Origin: Jejuia sp049889775
Lineage (GTDB): Bacteria; Bacteroidota; Bacteroidia; Flavobacteriales; Flavobacteriaceae
DNA: 64,000 bases
NCBI GenBank assembly: GCA_049889775.1
Contig: JBMHCT010000046.1
Span: 87,850 to 151,849, forward strand
Direction of reading: 5' to 3'
The position numbers and the translations under genes are program-made. Below the pieces are notes generated by a model, which worked only from the letters and a program-made list of their open reading frames with translations, had not been told where the DNA came from and made no database searches. Position 1 is the stretch's first letter; every line of letters begins with the position of its first letter. Below, piece by piece: positions 43,060 to 51,736 of the stretch.

Positions 43060-43788
43060 ATGAATTATAAAAAAGTAGGTGTTTATGCAATTTTGGGAGT
43101 TTTGTTTTTTCTTCCTGTTACATTCTTATTGTTTTTATATCCTGCTACGCATAACTATACTCCTTTAGATATTGTAAACGAAAACGTCTCAGATCTTAAT
43201 GGATTTTCTTCGGACTCTGATTCAAACATCCTTTTAAAAGATCATATTACAGTATTGGGGTTTTTAGGAAATAATCCGTTAGATAATTTAACCGCTGCAT
43301 CAAATTTAAAGGAATTGGTGTATGATAAGTTTAAAGGATTTAAAAAATTTCAGGTGGTTTTAATATTGCCTGAAGGCCTAGAAAAAGAGGCAGAACAGTT
43401 AAGAAAAGATATAAGCCTCTATGAAGATTTACGTTTTTTACATTTAGTATTTGGTAAACCTAGTGCTATTAAAACTGTTTACAACAGTTTTAAAAGTACA
43501 GAATTACTTGGCGAAGATTTAGCTACTGATTATGTTTTTATTGTGGATAAGGATCTAAACCAACGTGGAAGAATTGATGATAGAGAAGACCGAGAAATTG
43601 AAAAAAACAAACCTCTTTATGGTTTAAACGCTTATAACTGTATAGAAGTAGCAACAATTAAAAACAAAATGAGTGAGGACTTACGTATTTTGTTTACAGA
43701 ATACAGGCAAAAGCGAAAGGATGAATTTAATTCTGAAATAAGACGAGCAAGCGATTTACAAGGAACAGCATCAGATGAAAAAAACTAA
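43060..43788 (+). CDS. Membrane-anchored SCO/thioredoxin-fold-like protein lacking copper ligands
   Basis: The 242-residue protein has an N-terminal membrane anchor (about residues 5-27) and a periplasmic domain whose order of strands and helices parallels the SCO protein encoded next. TVLGFLGNNPLDNLTAASNL stands where SCO has the CxxxC loop, then KFKGFKKFQVVLILP against EFKGFENFGVASFTINP, then TDYVFIVDKDLNQRGRIDD against the SCO active-site His strand. No cysteine pair or ligand His is present at these places. I start at the ATG at 43060. The frame is open to a TTG at 43033 that would put polar residues ahead of the anchor. It overlaps the SCO gene by 14 bases. Confidence 0.65.
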   Translation: MNYKKVGVYAILGVLFFLPVTFLLFLYPATHNYTPLDIVNENVSDLNGFSSDSDSNILLKDHITVLGFLGNNPLDNLTAASNLKELVYDKFKGFKKFQVVLILPEGLEKEAEQLRKDISLYEDLRFLHLVFGKPSAIKTVYNSFKSTELLGEDLATDYVFIVDKDLNQRGRIDDREDREIEKNKPLYGLNAYNCIEVATIKNKMSEDLRILFTEYRQKRKDEFNSEIRRASDLQGTASDEKN

Positions 43789-44518
43789 CTACTCATACAT
43801 AGGTATTGCATTTGTTATTTTAGTGTTTGGGATTTTATTTGTGCCAAAAATCGTAGATAGGATAACGGATGGAGATATTTCTAGACAAGAAAGCCGAAGT
43901 GATTCTGCGGGCGACAGAAAGTCCAAACCGTCTGGATTAGCTTTTATAGAGAACAATGGTGCCAAAAGGCGAGTACCAGCGTTTAGTTTTACCAATCAAA
44001 ATGGTAATATAATCACTAATGAAGACTTCAAGGGTAAGGTTTATGTTATAGAATTCTTTTTTACAACATGCCCGACTATTTGTCCACGAATGAATAGCAA
44101 TTTGGTTCAAATTCAAAACGAATTTAAAGGTTTTGAGAATTTTGGAGTGGCGTCCTTTACGATTAATCCACAACATGATACACCAGAAGTTTTAAAAGCC
44201 TATGCTGAAAGCTATGGCATTACCAATCCGAACTGGCATTTACTAACTGGGGATAAAGATGATATTTATAAACTAGCAAATGAGGGTTTTTATATTTATG
44301 CTGCTGAAAATGCCACTGTAGCTGGTGGTTTTGAGCACTCGGGTAATTTTGCTTTAATTGACAAAAATGGCTATATCCGATCCCGAAAAGATCAGTTTGG
44401 TAACCCTATAATTTATTACAGAGGCATTACTTCTGAAGAAGAAGGTGCTGACGATAATGGAGAGCAAGAGCAAATAAGCGCTTTAAAAGCAGATATTAAA
44501 AAGTTGCTTAATGAATAG
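43775..44518 (+). CDS. SCO1/SenC family copper chaperone
   Basis: SCO proteins deliver copper to, or reduce the thiols of, the CuA site of oxidase subunit II. The 247-residue protein has an N-terminal membrane anchor (about residues 6-25) and a thioredoxin fold. The copper ligands are C99 and C103 in TTCPTICPRM and H188 in GGFEHSGNF. The IDKNGYIR segment follows. It starts inside the preceding SCO-like gene, so the two are translationally coupled, and it is followed by DUF420. Confidence 0.93.
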   Translation: MKKTNYSYIGIAFVILVFGILFVPKIVDRITDGDISRQESRSDSAGDRKSKPSGLAFIENNGAKRRVPAFSFTNQNGNIITNEDFKGKVYVIEFFFTTCPTICPRMNSNLVQIQNEFKGFENFGVASFTINPQHDTPEVLKAYAESYGITNPNWHLLTGDKDDIYKLANEGFYIYAAENATVAGGFEHSGNFALIDKNGYIRSRKDQFGNPIIYYRGITSEEEGADDNGEQEQISALKADIKKLLNE

Positions 44519-44524
44519 CTTTGT

Positions 44525-44551
44525 GTCATTCTGAAAGTGTTTTCAAAATAT
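44525..44551. repeat. Degenerate family A palindromic repeat
   Basis: GTCATTCTGAAAGTG...TCAAAATATC has the family A left half intact and a mutated right half (TTCTGAA/TTCAAAA). Confidence 0.55.
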
Positions 44552-44572
44552 CATGATTAATTATTTTAAACA

Positions 44573-45109
44573 ATGAAAGAGGATAAAAATTTAGTGAGGG
44601 ACGATAAAAAATACAATAAACTCATTATTGTACTATCAATTTTAATTCCTGTTGTTGTAGCAGTACTATTTGGAGTGAAAATTGAGGCAGAACTACCTGT
44701 GTTTTTACCACCTATTTATGCAAGTATTAACGCTGTTACCGCGTTAGTGTTAGTGCTGGCGTTTATGGCAATTCAAAAGAAAAATATTAAGCTACACGAG
44801 CGCTTAATGAAATTTGCCATAATACTATCTGTTTTATTTTTGGTGATGTACGTGGCGTATCATATGACAAGTGATTATACAAAGTTTGGTGGTGAAGGTA
44901 TCGTAAAGTATGTCTATTATTTTGTGCTGATAACACATATTTTATTGTCTATTTTAGTAATTCCATTTGTTTTGATTACGTATGTTAGAGCGATTACTAA
45001 CAATATTGAAAAGCATAAAAAAATAGCTAAAATAACATTCCCCTTATGGTTGTATGTGGCTATAACAGGTGTTGTTGTTTATATAATGATATCTCCTTAT
45101 TATGTCTAG
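44573..45109 (+). CDS. DUF420 membrane protein, oxidase-associated
   Basis: The 178-residue protein has five predicted helices and conserved polar positions in NAVTALVLVLAF, LHERLMKFA and THILLSILVIPFVLITYVRA, the pattern of the DUF420 family. Family members sit in oxidase operons. The related CtaM of Firmicutes is needed for heme A/heme O oxidase maturation. Its place after SCO and before a small cysteine protein agrees with an assembly role. Confidence 0.85.
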   Translation: MKEDKNLVRDDKKYNKLIIVLSILIPVVVAVLFGVKIEAELPVFLPPIYASINAVTALVLVLAFMAIQKKNIKLHERLMKFAIILSVLFLVMYVAYHMTSDYTKFGGEGIVKYVYYFVLITHILLSILVIPFVLITYVRAITNNIEKHKKIAKITFPLWLYVAITGVVVYIMISPYYV

Positions 45110-45111
45110 TA

Positions 45112-45137
45112 TCATCGCGAGGAACGAAGCAATCTGT
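45112..45137 (+). repeat. Intergenic repeat, family B (TCATCGCGAGGAACGAAGCAATCT type)
   Basis: This is a copy of the short repeat with halves TCATCGCGAGGAA / CGAAGCAATCT. A diverged copy lies at 57896-57930. It overlaps the apparent N-terminus of the next gene (ATG at 45102), so that start is not used. Confidence 0.6.
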
Positions 45138-45140
45138 AAA

Positions 45141-45365
45141 ATGAAGCGTAAAATCATTTTATTCCTTTTAGTCTTTTTCTTTTTTATAAAAAGCAATGCA
45201 CAATGCGCTATGTGTAGAGCTGTACTGGAAAGTGAAGAAGGGCAAACCGCTGCCGAGGGTATTAATAATGGTATTATCTACTTAATGGCCATTCCCTATA
45301 TTTTAGTGGCTGGCTTAGGCTACTTCATATATTACCGATTTTACAAGGTTAAGGCAAAAAACTAG
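45141..45365 (+). CDS. Small secreted/membrane protein with CxxC pair in the cox cluster
   Basis: The 74-residue protein has a signal-like N-terminus (KIILFLLVFFFFIKSNAQ), then CAMCRA directly after the likely cleavage point, and one membrane helix (about residues 45-65) ending in a basic tail. The ATG at 45141 is preferred. An ATG at 45102 would add 13 residues encoded by the last bases of the DUF420 gene and a dispersed repeat. The family is not known to me by name. The CxxC at the mature N-terminus next to SCO and DUF420 suggests a metal or thiol role in oxidase assembly (inference). Confidence 0.7.
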   Translation: MKRKIILFLLVFFFFIKSNAQCAMCRAVLESEEGQTAAEGINNGIIYLMAIPYILVAGLGYFIYYRFYKVKAKN

Positions 45366-45372
45366 AAACCAT

Positions 45373-45795
45373 TTATACTTTTTTGTTTGAATGCTGCGAG
45401 CTTCTCTTTCTTAAATAGTCTACACTTATCTTCCCGCTCCCAATAAAGAAAAAACAAGCAAAAAGAAGTAATAGATAAAAAGGTTCAGTTCTTATTTTTC
45501 CGTCTAGCATTATAAAACTGACTACGAACATTGTAATTATTAATGGAATGCAGGCAAATCGCGTAAAGAGTCCAACACAAAGGAAAAGTCCGCAAATAAG
45601 TTCGGCTAATTTACCAACATAAACCATAATTTTGGGAAAAGGCATTCCAACATCGGTTAACCACTCTGTATAACCCGTTAATTGTTCTACATTCAAAATT
45701 TCTAAGCCAAAGGAAAAAATAATCCCTCCACAGATAATTCTAATAATATCTAGTCCAAAATGGGGCGTCTTAGTTGGTAAAAAAATCTGCTTCAT
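45373..45795 (-). CDS. DoxX family membrane protein
   Basis: The 140-residue protein has four helices and DoxX-like features: the early arginine/gly-rich helix DIIRIICGGIIFSFGLEIL, the loop LTGYTEWLTDVGMPFPKIMVYVGKLAELICG, and the short third and fourth helices. The DoxX/MauE fold occurs in membrane redox proteins and in many uncharacterised ones. It converges on the small cysteine protein with a 7-base gap and has no obvious partner. Confidence 0.75.
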   Translation of the reverse strand: MKQIFLPTKTPHFGLDIIRIICGGIIFSFGLEILNVEQLTGYTEWLTDVGMPFPKIMVYVGKLAELICGLFLCVGLFTRFACIPLIITMFVVSFIMLDGKIRTEPFYLLLLFACFFFIGSGKISVDYLRKRSSQHSNKKV

Positions 45796-46095
45796 AATAT
45801 TTAAAGTTTTTACAATATTAAATAAGCGTTTAGGTAGAGGCTAAGGCGAAATGTAAAAAAATATTAAAAGAAGTGTAAAAAGGGCTTTTGGTTTTCTATC
45901 TGGTTGTTTTATCCGTAAATATTAGGAGCATTTTGAACTGGCATAACATTAAGCACAGGAAAGCGTTATTAACATAAGTTAAAAAACTAATAAAAGTTTT
46001 TTTTAGCTTTTTCTGTAACATTTCTTTGTACTGGTAGTCTAATTGCAAAGTGCTATCGTTAGAAGTGACTAGTTTAACCATCAATCAATCAAAAA
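45796..46095. other. Divergent intergenic region between doxX-like and the efflux operon
   Basis: These 300 bases hold the presumed divergent promoters. TACATTTC on the minus strand (about 45850-45857) is a near match to TAnnTTTG for the DoxX gene. On the plus strand only weak matches occur near 46015-46035. No hairpin, repeat or credible frame was seen. Confidence 0.4.
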
Positions 46096-46797
46096 ATGCT
46101 TAAAATAAACGCATTACACAAATCCTATTCCATAGGAGATTCTAGCTTACACGTTTTAAAAGGAATTGATTTATCAGTAGAAGAAGGCGAAATGGTAGCC
46201 ATTATGGGCTCTTCTGGTTCTGGAAAGTCAACACTACTTAATATTATCGGAATGCTCGATGTAGCAGATTCAGGAGACTATATTCTAGATGGTTTACCGA
46301 TTGATAACCTTACCGAAAAAAAAGCCGCAGTTTACAGAAATAAGTTCTTGGGTTTCATATTCCAATCCTTTAATCTAATCAATTATAAAAACGCACTAGA
46401 AAACGTTGCATTACCCCTTTATTACCAAGGTTTGAATCGAAAAAAACGCCAAGAGTTGGGAATGTTCCATTTAGAAAAAGTAGGATTAGCTAATTGGGCA
46501 GACCATTTGCCAAAGGAATTATCAGGTGGACAAAAACAGCGTGTAGCCATTGCGAGAGCTTTGGCAGCAAATCCAAAATTACTGCTTGCCGATGAACCAA
46601 CTGGTGCACTTGACACTAAAACTTCATACGAAATTATGGAGTTTATCCAACAACTAAATGATGAAGGCAAAACCATTTTAATGGTAACTCACGAAGAAGA
46701 TATAGCCAATATGTGCAAGCGTATTGTGAGACTTCGTGACGGTGTAATCATGGAGGATAAAAAAATAACCCAGGTAAGAGCAAGTCAGTATGTTTGA
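46096..46797 (+). CDS. ABC transporter ATP-binding protein, MacB/LolD type
   Basis: The 233-residue ATPase has Walker A GSSGSGKST, Q-loop FQSFNLI, signature LSGGQKQRVAIARAL, Walker B LLLADEPTGALD and H-loop MVTHEE. The family is that of MacB/LolD-type extrusion ATPases that work with FtsX-like permeases. It overlaps the first permease by eight bases and opens a five-gene operon (ATPase, two permeases, adaptor, TolC). Confidence 0.94.
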   Translation: MLKINALHKSYSIGDSSLHVLKGIDLSVEEGEMVAIMGSSGSGKSTLLNIIGMLDVADSGDYILDGLPIDNLTEKKAAVYRNKFLGFIFQSFNLINYKNALENVALPLYYQGLNRKKRQELGMFHLEKVGLANWADHLPKELSGGQKQRVAIARALAANPKLLLADEPTGALDTKTSYEIMEFIQQLNDEGKTILMVTHEEDIANMCKRIVRLRDGVIMEDKKITQVRASQYV

Positions 46798-48019
46798 TTT
46801 AGACCTTTGGCGCGAAATATTTCAAAGTATTAATAAAAACCGAACGCGTAGTTTACTTTCAGGATTTACTATTGCTTTTGCTATTTTGTTATTTACCATA
46901 CTTTTTGGGATTGCCAATGGTTTAGAAAACACATTCATTGAATTATTTGGAACTGATGCTCAAAACTCCATAGTAATTTTTCCAGGTAGAACAACAAAGG
47001 CTTATAAAGGGCTGCAATCTGGTAGAAGGATTCGGTTTAAGAATGAAGATTACGACTATATTTTAGATGAGTTTGGAGATAATGTGGAATACATAACTTC
47101 TAAGGTAAATCGTAATGTAGAAGCTTCTTTTAAGGGATTTAAAGACAATTATCAAGTTAGAGCCATTCATCCCGAACACATGTATATTGAGAATAATGTA
47201 GTAGAAAAAGGGCGGTATATAAATAATTCGGATTTAGAGAATAGGACTAAAGTCGCTGTTATTGGAGAGGTTATCGATGAGGATTTATTTGCAAATGAAG
47301 AGTCTATAGGGAAGTACATAAATCTTAATGGAATTCCTTATAAAGTAGTTGGTGTTTTTTCTGACGATGAAGGCGATAATGAGGAAAAGGTAATCTACAC
47401 ACCTATAACTACAGCCCAAAGAGTTTATGGTAATAATGAGTATGTTGATTTTATACACTTAACCTATAACCCCAAGCTTAGTTATGATCAAGCAATTGCC
47501 TTTGGAAACTCTTTAACAAGAAAACTGAAAGATAAGTTTGATGTAGCTCGTGATGATCAAAGAGCTATACGCGTAAGAAATTTTGCTGAAGGGACAAAAG
47601 GGGTAAATCAGATGTTAGTGGTACTAAATTTCATAGTATTATTTATTGGTTCTGGTACATTAATAGCTGGTATTATGGGTATAAGTAACATTATGGTTTT
47701 TATAGTTAAAGAACGTACAAAAGAAATTGGCGTTAGAAAAGCACTTGGAGCGTCTCCACGCTCCATCGTATCTATAATTTTATTAGAGTCAATCTTGATT
47801 ACTTCAATGGCTGGATATATGGGCTTGTTAATTGGTGCCGCGGTACTTAAAATAGTTGGTCCAGGATTAAAAGAATATTTTATCACTAATCCAGGAGTTG
47901 ATACTGGTGTTGTAGTTGGTGCTACTATAATTCTTATAATATCAGGAGCTTTGGCTGGATATTTACCAGCAAATAGAGCTTCTAAAATAAAACCAATTGT
48001 AGCATTAAGAAACGAATAA
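46790..48019 (+). CDS. ABC transporter permease, MacB/FtsX type (first)
   Basis: The 409-residue protein has one N-terminal helix (about 20-42), a large periplasmic MacB-PCD-type domain (about 45-255) and three C-terminal helices with FtsX family motifs (TKEIGVRKALGASPRSIV, LAGYLPANRASKIKPIVALR). It lacks the fused ATPase of Proteobacterial MacB, which is encoded separately just upstream. It is one half of a probable heterodimer with the next gene. Confidence 0.92.
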   Translation: MFDLDLWREIFQSINKNRTRSLLSGFTIAFAILLFTILFGIANGLENTFIELFGTDAQNSIVIFPGRTTKAYKGLQSGRRIRFKNEDYDYILDEFGDNVEYITSKVNRNVEASFKGFKDNYQVRAIHPEHMYIENNVVEKGRYINNSDLENRTKVAVIGEVIDEDLFANEESIGKYINLNGIPYKVVGVFSDDEGDNEEKVIYTPITTAQRVYGNNEYVDFIHLTYNPKLSYDQAIAFGNSLTRKLKDKFDVARDDQRAIRVRNFAEGTKGVNQMLVVLNFIVLFIGSGTLIAGIMGISNIMVFIVKERTKEIGVRKALGASPRSIVSIILLESILITSMAGYMGLLIGAAVLKIVGPGLKEYFITNPGVDTGVVVGATIILIISGALAGYLPANRASKIKPIVALRNE

Positions 48020-48020
48020 T

Positions 48021-49265
48021 ATGGTAAAGTTTTTATTTGATGCTGACACATGGCAAGAATTGTATGATAGTATTCGTAAGAATAAATTACGTACGCTGGT
48101 TACAATTTTTGGTGTAGGGTTTGGAATATTTCTTTTGATCGTATTGCTAGGTTCAGCAAAGGGTATGGAAAATTCTTTTAATAGACTTTTTGGAGACTTT
48201 GCAACTAATACGGTATTTGTTTGGGGACAGCGTACAGCTAAACCTTTTAAAGGCTTCCAAGAAGGCAGAAGAGTAAGGTTAACCTTAAATGATGCTTACA
48301 GAGTTGAAGAGAATATTCCTGGAGTAGAATTTGTAGTTCCTAGAAATCAAAGAGGATCACAAGTTAACAGAGGTTTTTTGTCTGGAACATTTCAAGTAGG
48401 TGGAGATTACCCTTTATTAGATAAAGTTGAGAAGAAAAAACTTATTCATGGTCGTTTCATCAATGAGAATGACATGATAAATAAGAGAAAGGTCGCTGTT
48501 ATTTCAGAAGATGTCTATAAGCAATTATTCAAAAAGGACGAGAAGGCAGTTGGCGAGTATATTGAAATAAATGGAATCAATTTTAAAGTAGTTGGTATTT
48601 TTAAGGTTTCTAATATCAATATGGGACCAACAATAAATATGCACATTCCTTTCACGACGTTTCAGCAAATATTTAATCAAGCAGGTAGAATAGGTTGGAT
48701 GGTAATTACAGCAAAGCCAGAATTTAATATTGTTCAAGTTGAAAAGGATAGCAAGTTACTGCTGAAAAACACACATAGAATTCATCCAGACGATCGACGA
48801 GCTTTTGGAAGTGCAAATGCTGGTCAACAATTCGCCAAGGTTACAGGATTTTTAAAGGGGATGCAATTTTTAACTTGGTTTGTTGGGATTGCAACACTAA
48901 TTGCTGGCGTTTTTGCAATTGGAAATATACTGCTAATTACAGTAAAAGAACGAACCAAAGAAATTGGACTTAGACGTGCCATAGGTGCTACTCCTTTTGA
49001 GATTATTAGTCAGGTTATCTTAGAGGCAGTCGTATTGTGTTTAATTGCCAGTTTTATTGGAATAATATTTGGAGGATTAACTTTAATGGTAATAAACGCT
49101 ACAGCTGGTCAGGGGCCTGACGCGACTTTAGTTAATCCGTCGGTTTCAATTGCTGTTATTGGTTTAGCACTTGTAATTTTGGTCGTTCTGGGGGTTTTAA
49201 TTGGATTAATACCAGCATTTAAGGCAAATAGTGTAAAACCAATAGAAGCATTAAGAGAAGAATAA
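48021..49265 (+). CDS. ABC transporter permease, MacB/FtsX type (second)
   Basis: The 414-residue paralogue of the preceding permease has the same layout (N-terminal helix, periplasmic domain, three C-terminal helices) and motifs TKEIGLRRAIGATPFEII and GLIPAFKANSVKPIEALR. It starts one base after the first permease. The two differ enough to suggest a heterodimer rather than a recent duplication. Confidence 0.92.
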   Translation: MVKFLFDADTWQELYDSIRKNKLRTLVTIFGVGFGIFLLIVLLGSAKGMENSFNRLFGDFATNTVFVWGQRTAKPFKGFQEGRRVRLTLNDAYRVEENIPGVEFVVPRNQRGSQVNRGFLSGTFQVGGDYPLLDKVEKKKLIHGRFINENDMINKRKVAVISEDVYKQLFKKDEKAVGEYIEINGINFKVVGIFKVSNINMGPTINMHIPFTTFQQIFNQAGRIGWMVITAKPEFNIVQVEKDSKLLLKNTHRIHPDDRRAFGSANAGQQFAKVTGFLKGMQFLTWFVGIATLIAGVFAIGNILLITVKERTKEIGLRRAIGATPFEIISQVILEAVVLCLIASFIGIIFGGLTLMVINATAGQGPDATLVNPSVSIAVIGLALVILVVLGVLIGLIPAFKANSVKPIEALREE

Positions 49266-49277
49266 ACAATCAAAAAA

Positions 49278-50399
49278 ATGAATAAAACAGTAAAAATTAT
49301 TTTAGTTCTAATAGCAATTATCGCTTTAGTCTTTGTATTGAAGTATTTTATGGATGCCAACTCAAAAGATATTGAAGAGTTTGATGTAGCCGAACCCTTT
49401 TATACAACCATAAGTTCGCAAGCTGTAGCGACTGGTAAACTGAATCCTGAGGAAGAAATTGAATTGAAGCCACAAATAACAGGTATTGTGGATAAAATAG
49501 TAGTTGAGGAAGGTGATAGAGTAAAAAAGGGAGATTTAATCGCTACAATTCGAGTGGTTCCCAATGAGCAAAGTTTAGCCAATGCTCAAAGTAGAATTGC
49601 AACATCTAAACTCTCTGCGGATAATGCTGCAATTCAGTTTCAGCGTGATAAAAAATTATTTGACAAAGGTGTAATTTCAATTCAAAATTTTGAAAATAGC
49701 GAGTTAAGCTACAAACAAGCTTTAGAAAATTTGAGACAGGCGCAAAATGATTATCAAATTATAAAACGTGGTTCAATATCAGGAGGAAGTGCTGCTAACA
49801 CTAATATTATTGCTCAAATCTCAGGAACTATTTTAGAAATTCCTGTTCGTGAGGGTGATCAAGTTATTCAAAGTAACAACTTTAATGCTGGTACTACTAT
49901 AGCCACTATTGCCGATATGAGTAACATGATTTTTGAAGGTAAAGTAGATGAAGCTGAAGTTGGAAAAATTAAGGAAGGAAAAGATATTAAGGTAGTTCTA
50001 GGCGCTATAAACGACGAAGAATTTCCTGCAAAATTAACCTTTGTTGCTCCAAAAGGTATTGAAGAAAATGGTGCGGTTCAATTCACTATTAAGGCAAATG
50101 TTAAATTAGATAGTATTTCAAATATTAGAGCAGGATACAGTGCAAATGCTGAAATTGATTTAGAAGGAAAAGATAGTGTTTTGGCTATAAAAGAGGCTTT
50201 ATTACAATACAAAAGATCGAGTGATAAGCCATATGTGGAAATCCAAGAGGAAAATGGAAAGTTCAAAAGAAAGGATGTGAAAATCGGTATCTCTGACGGA
50301 ATTAATGTAGAAATCTTGGATGGTATTGAAGAAGGCGATAAAATTAAGGTTTGGAACAAGGCTTCTGATGATAAGGAAGATGAAGAAAATAAAGAATAA
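49278..50399 (+). CDS. Periplasmic adaptor (membrane fusion) protein, MacA/HlyD type
   Basis: The 373-residue protein has an N-terminal membrane anchor (about residues 6-24) and biotinyl-lipoyl halves (LKPQITGIVDKIVVEEGDRV and AQISGTILEIPVREGDQV). They are separated by a helical hairpin rich in Ala/Gln/Lys (about 100-165), and a beta-barrel domain follows (EGKVDEAEVGKIKEGKDIKV). It bridges the permease pair to the TolC channel encoded next. It lies 12 bases after the permease and three before TolC. Confidence 0.93.
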   Translation: MNKTVKIILVLIAIIALVFVLKYFMDANSKDIEEFDVAEPFYTTISSQAVATGKLNPEEEIELKPQITGIVDKIVVEEGDRVKKGDLIATIRVVPNEQSLANAQSRIATSKLSADNAAIQFQRDKKLFDKGVISIQNFENSELSYKQALENLRQAQNDYQIIKRGSISGGSAANTNIIAQISGTILEIPVREGDQVIQSNNFNAGTTIATIADMSNMIFEGKVDEAEVGKIKEGKDIKVVLGAINDEEFPAKLTFVAPKGIEENGAVQFTIKANVKLDSISNIRAGYSANAEIDLEGKDSVLAIKEALLQYKRSSDKPYVEIQEENGKFKRKDVKIGISDGINVEILDGIEEGDKIKVWNKASDDKEDEENKE

Positions 50400-50402
50400 A
50401 TT

Positions 50403-51734
50403 ATGATAAAATTAATCAAATATTTAGTCTTAATAAGTCTGTGTCTTATAAGTACACTTGTGTCTTCCCAAGAGAGGAAATGGACCTTGCAGGAGTGTGT
50501 TGAATATGCACTTGAAAATAATATCACAGTTTCTAGAAACGAAAATTCAATTCTAATTGATGAACAAGATGTTATTGCAGCGAAAGGCCAGTTTTTACCA
50601 TCAGTTAGTGCGGGTGCTTCGCATAGTCTATCTCTCGGAAATAGGGAACTTTTCCCAGGGCAGTTTGTAAGCAGAACAGATAATAGTACTAATATAAATG
50701 TTGGACTCAGTCAAACCGTTTTTAATGGTTTTAGGTTAACTAACTTGTTTAGACAATCACAACTTGATTTAGAGACAAGTAAGCTAGAACTCAGTCGAAT
50801 TAAGGACGATATTTCTCTTAATGTAGTGAACTCCTATCTCAATGTTTTATTTAATAAGGAAAGGTTAGAAACCGCGAAGGCACAATATACCTTTTCTAAA
50901 AAACAGGTAGAGCAAGTAAAGGAGTTAGTAGATGCGGGAACTCAGCCAAAAGTTAATATATATGATGCTGAAGCTACCTTAAGTACAGATGAACAAAATT
51001 TAACTATTGCTGAAAACAATTATAATCTAGCCTTATTGAGCTTATCTCAGCTTTTGCAATTACCATTTGAAAATTTTGATGTTGAAATCATTAATATAGA
51101 TACGCCTTCTGAAGCTCTTCTCTACGACAATGTAAGGCCAATTGTTAATTATGCTTTTGAAAATAGAAATGAAATTAAAGTAGCTGAAAAGAATATAGAC
51201 AACGCAGAATTAGGTACAGAGATATCAAAAAGTGGTTTTTATCCTTCGGTTTCGTTAAGTTATGGATATGGTTCTAATGTGTTTTTTAGTAATTTGGTAG
51301 AAAATGAAGCAAGTTTTTTTGATCAGTTAAATAATCAAAAAGGGCAACAATTCCGATTGAATGTTAATATCCCTATTTTTTCAAGATTTCAAAATAAGAC
51401 ATCTGTAGCGCGATCTAAAATTCAAGAAGAAAATGCAAAGTTAGGCTTAGAACAAGCAAAGTTAGATTTGGAATCTAATATTCAACGGGCCTTCACAGAT
51501 GCACAAGCTGCTTTTAAAACTTATGTAGCCTCAAAAAAATCACTAGAATCTCAACAATTTGCTTTCGAGAATGCTCAAGAACGCTACAATATTGGAGTTA
51601 TGAACTCCTTTGAACTAGAGCAATCTCGTGTGCGTTTTATTAATGCTGAATCTGCGCTTATCAATGCTAAATATGATTTTGTTTTTAAGACAAAAGTTTT
51701 AGACTTTTACATGGGTAAATCTTTAACAAATTAA
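50403..51734 (+). CDS. TolC family outer-membrane efflux channel
   Basis: The 443-residue protein has a signal peptide (LISTLVSSQ) and the repeated long alpha-helical plus beta-strand plan of TolC proteins: WTLQECVEYALENN at the start, SYLNVLFNKERLETAKAQY, and the matching second half FTDAQAAFKTYVASKKSLESQ. It completes a tripartite export system. The substrate is unknown. tsaB begins two bases after its stop. Confidence 0.93.
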   Translation: MIKLIKYLVLISLCLISTLVSSQERKWTLQECVEYALENNITVSRNENSILIDEQDVIAAKGQFLPSVSAGASHSLSLGNRELFPGQFVSRTDNSTNINVGLSQTVFNGFRLTNLFRQSQLDLETSKLELSRIKDDISLNVVNSYLNVLFNKERLETAKAQYTFSKKQVEQVKELVDAGTQPKVNIYDAEATLSTDEQNLTIAENNYNLALLSLSQLLQLPFENFDVEIINIDTPSEALLYDNVRPIVNYAFENRNEIKVAEKNIDNAELGTEISKSGFYPSVSLSYGYGSNVFFSNLVENEASFFDQLNNQKGQQFRLNVNIPIFSRFQNKTSVARSKIQEENAKLGLEQAKLDLESNIQRAFTDAQAAFKTYVASKKSLESQQFAFENAQERYNIGVMNSFELEQSRVRFINAESALINAKYDFVFKTKVLDFYMGKSLTN

Positions 51735-51736
51735 TC

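Noticed and set aside
47608..48051. 147-codon minus-strand frame opposite the permeases
   Set aside because: It is antisense to the conserved FtsX-type helices, and its Ile/Pro-rich sequence is the reverse image of those codons.
50078..50527. 149-codon minus-strand frame across the adaptor/TolC junction
   Set aside because: Both plus-strand genes are well supported and only three bases apart, so this frame is a composition artefact.
46096..51734. ABC transporter operon considered as an antibiotic-biosynthesis or bacteriocin export locus
   Set aside because: No precursor peptide, peptidase domain or biosynthetic gene is adjacent. The five-gene plan is an ordinary MacAB-TolC-type set.
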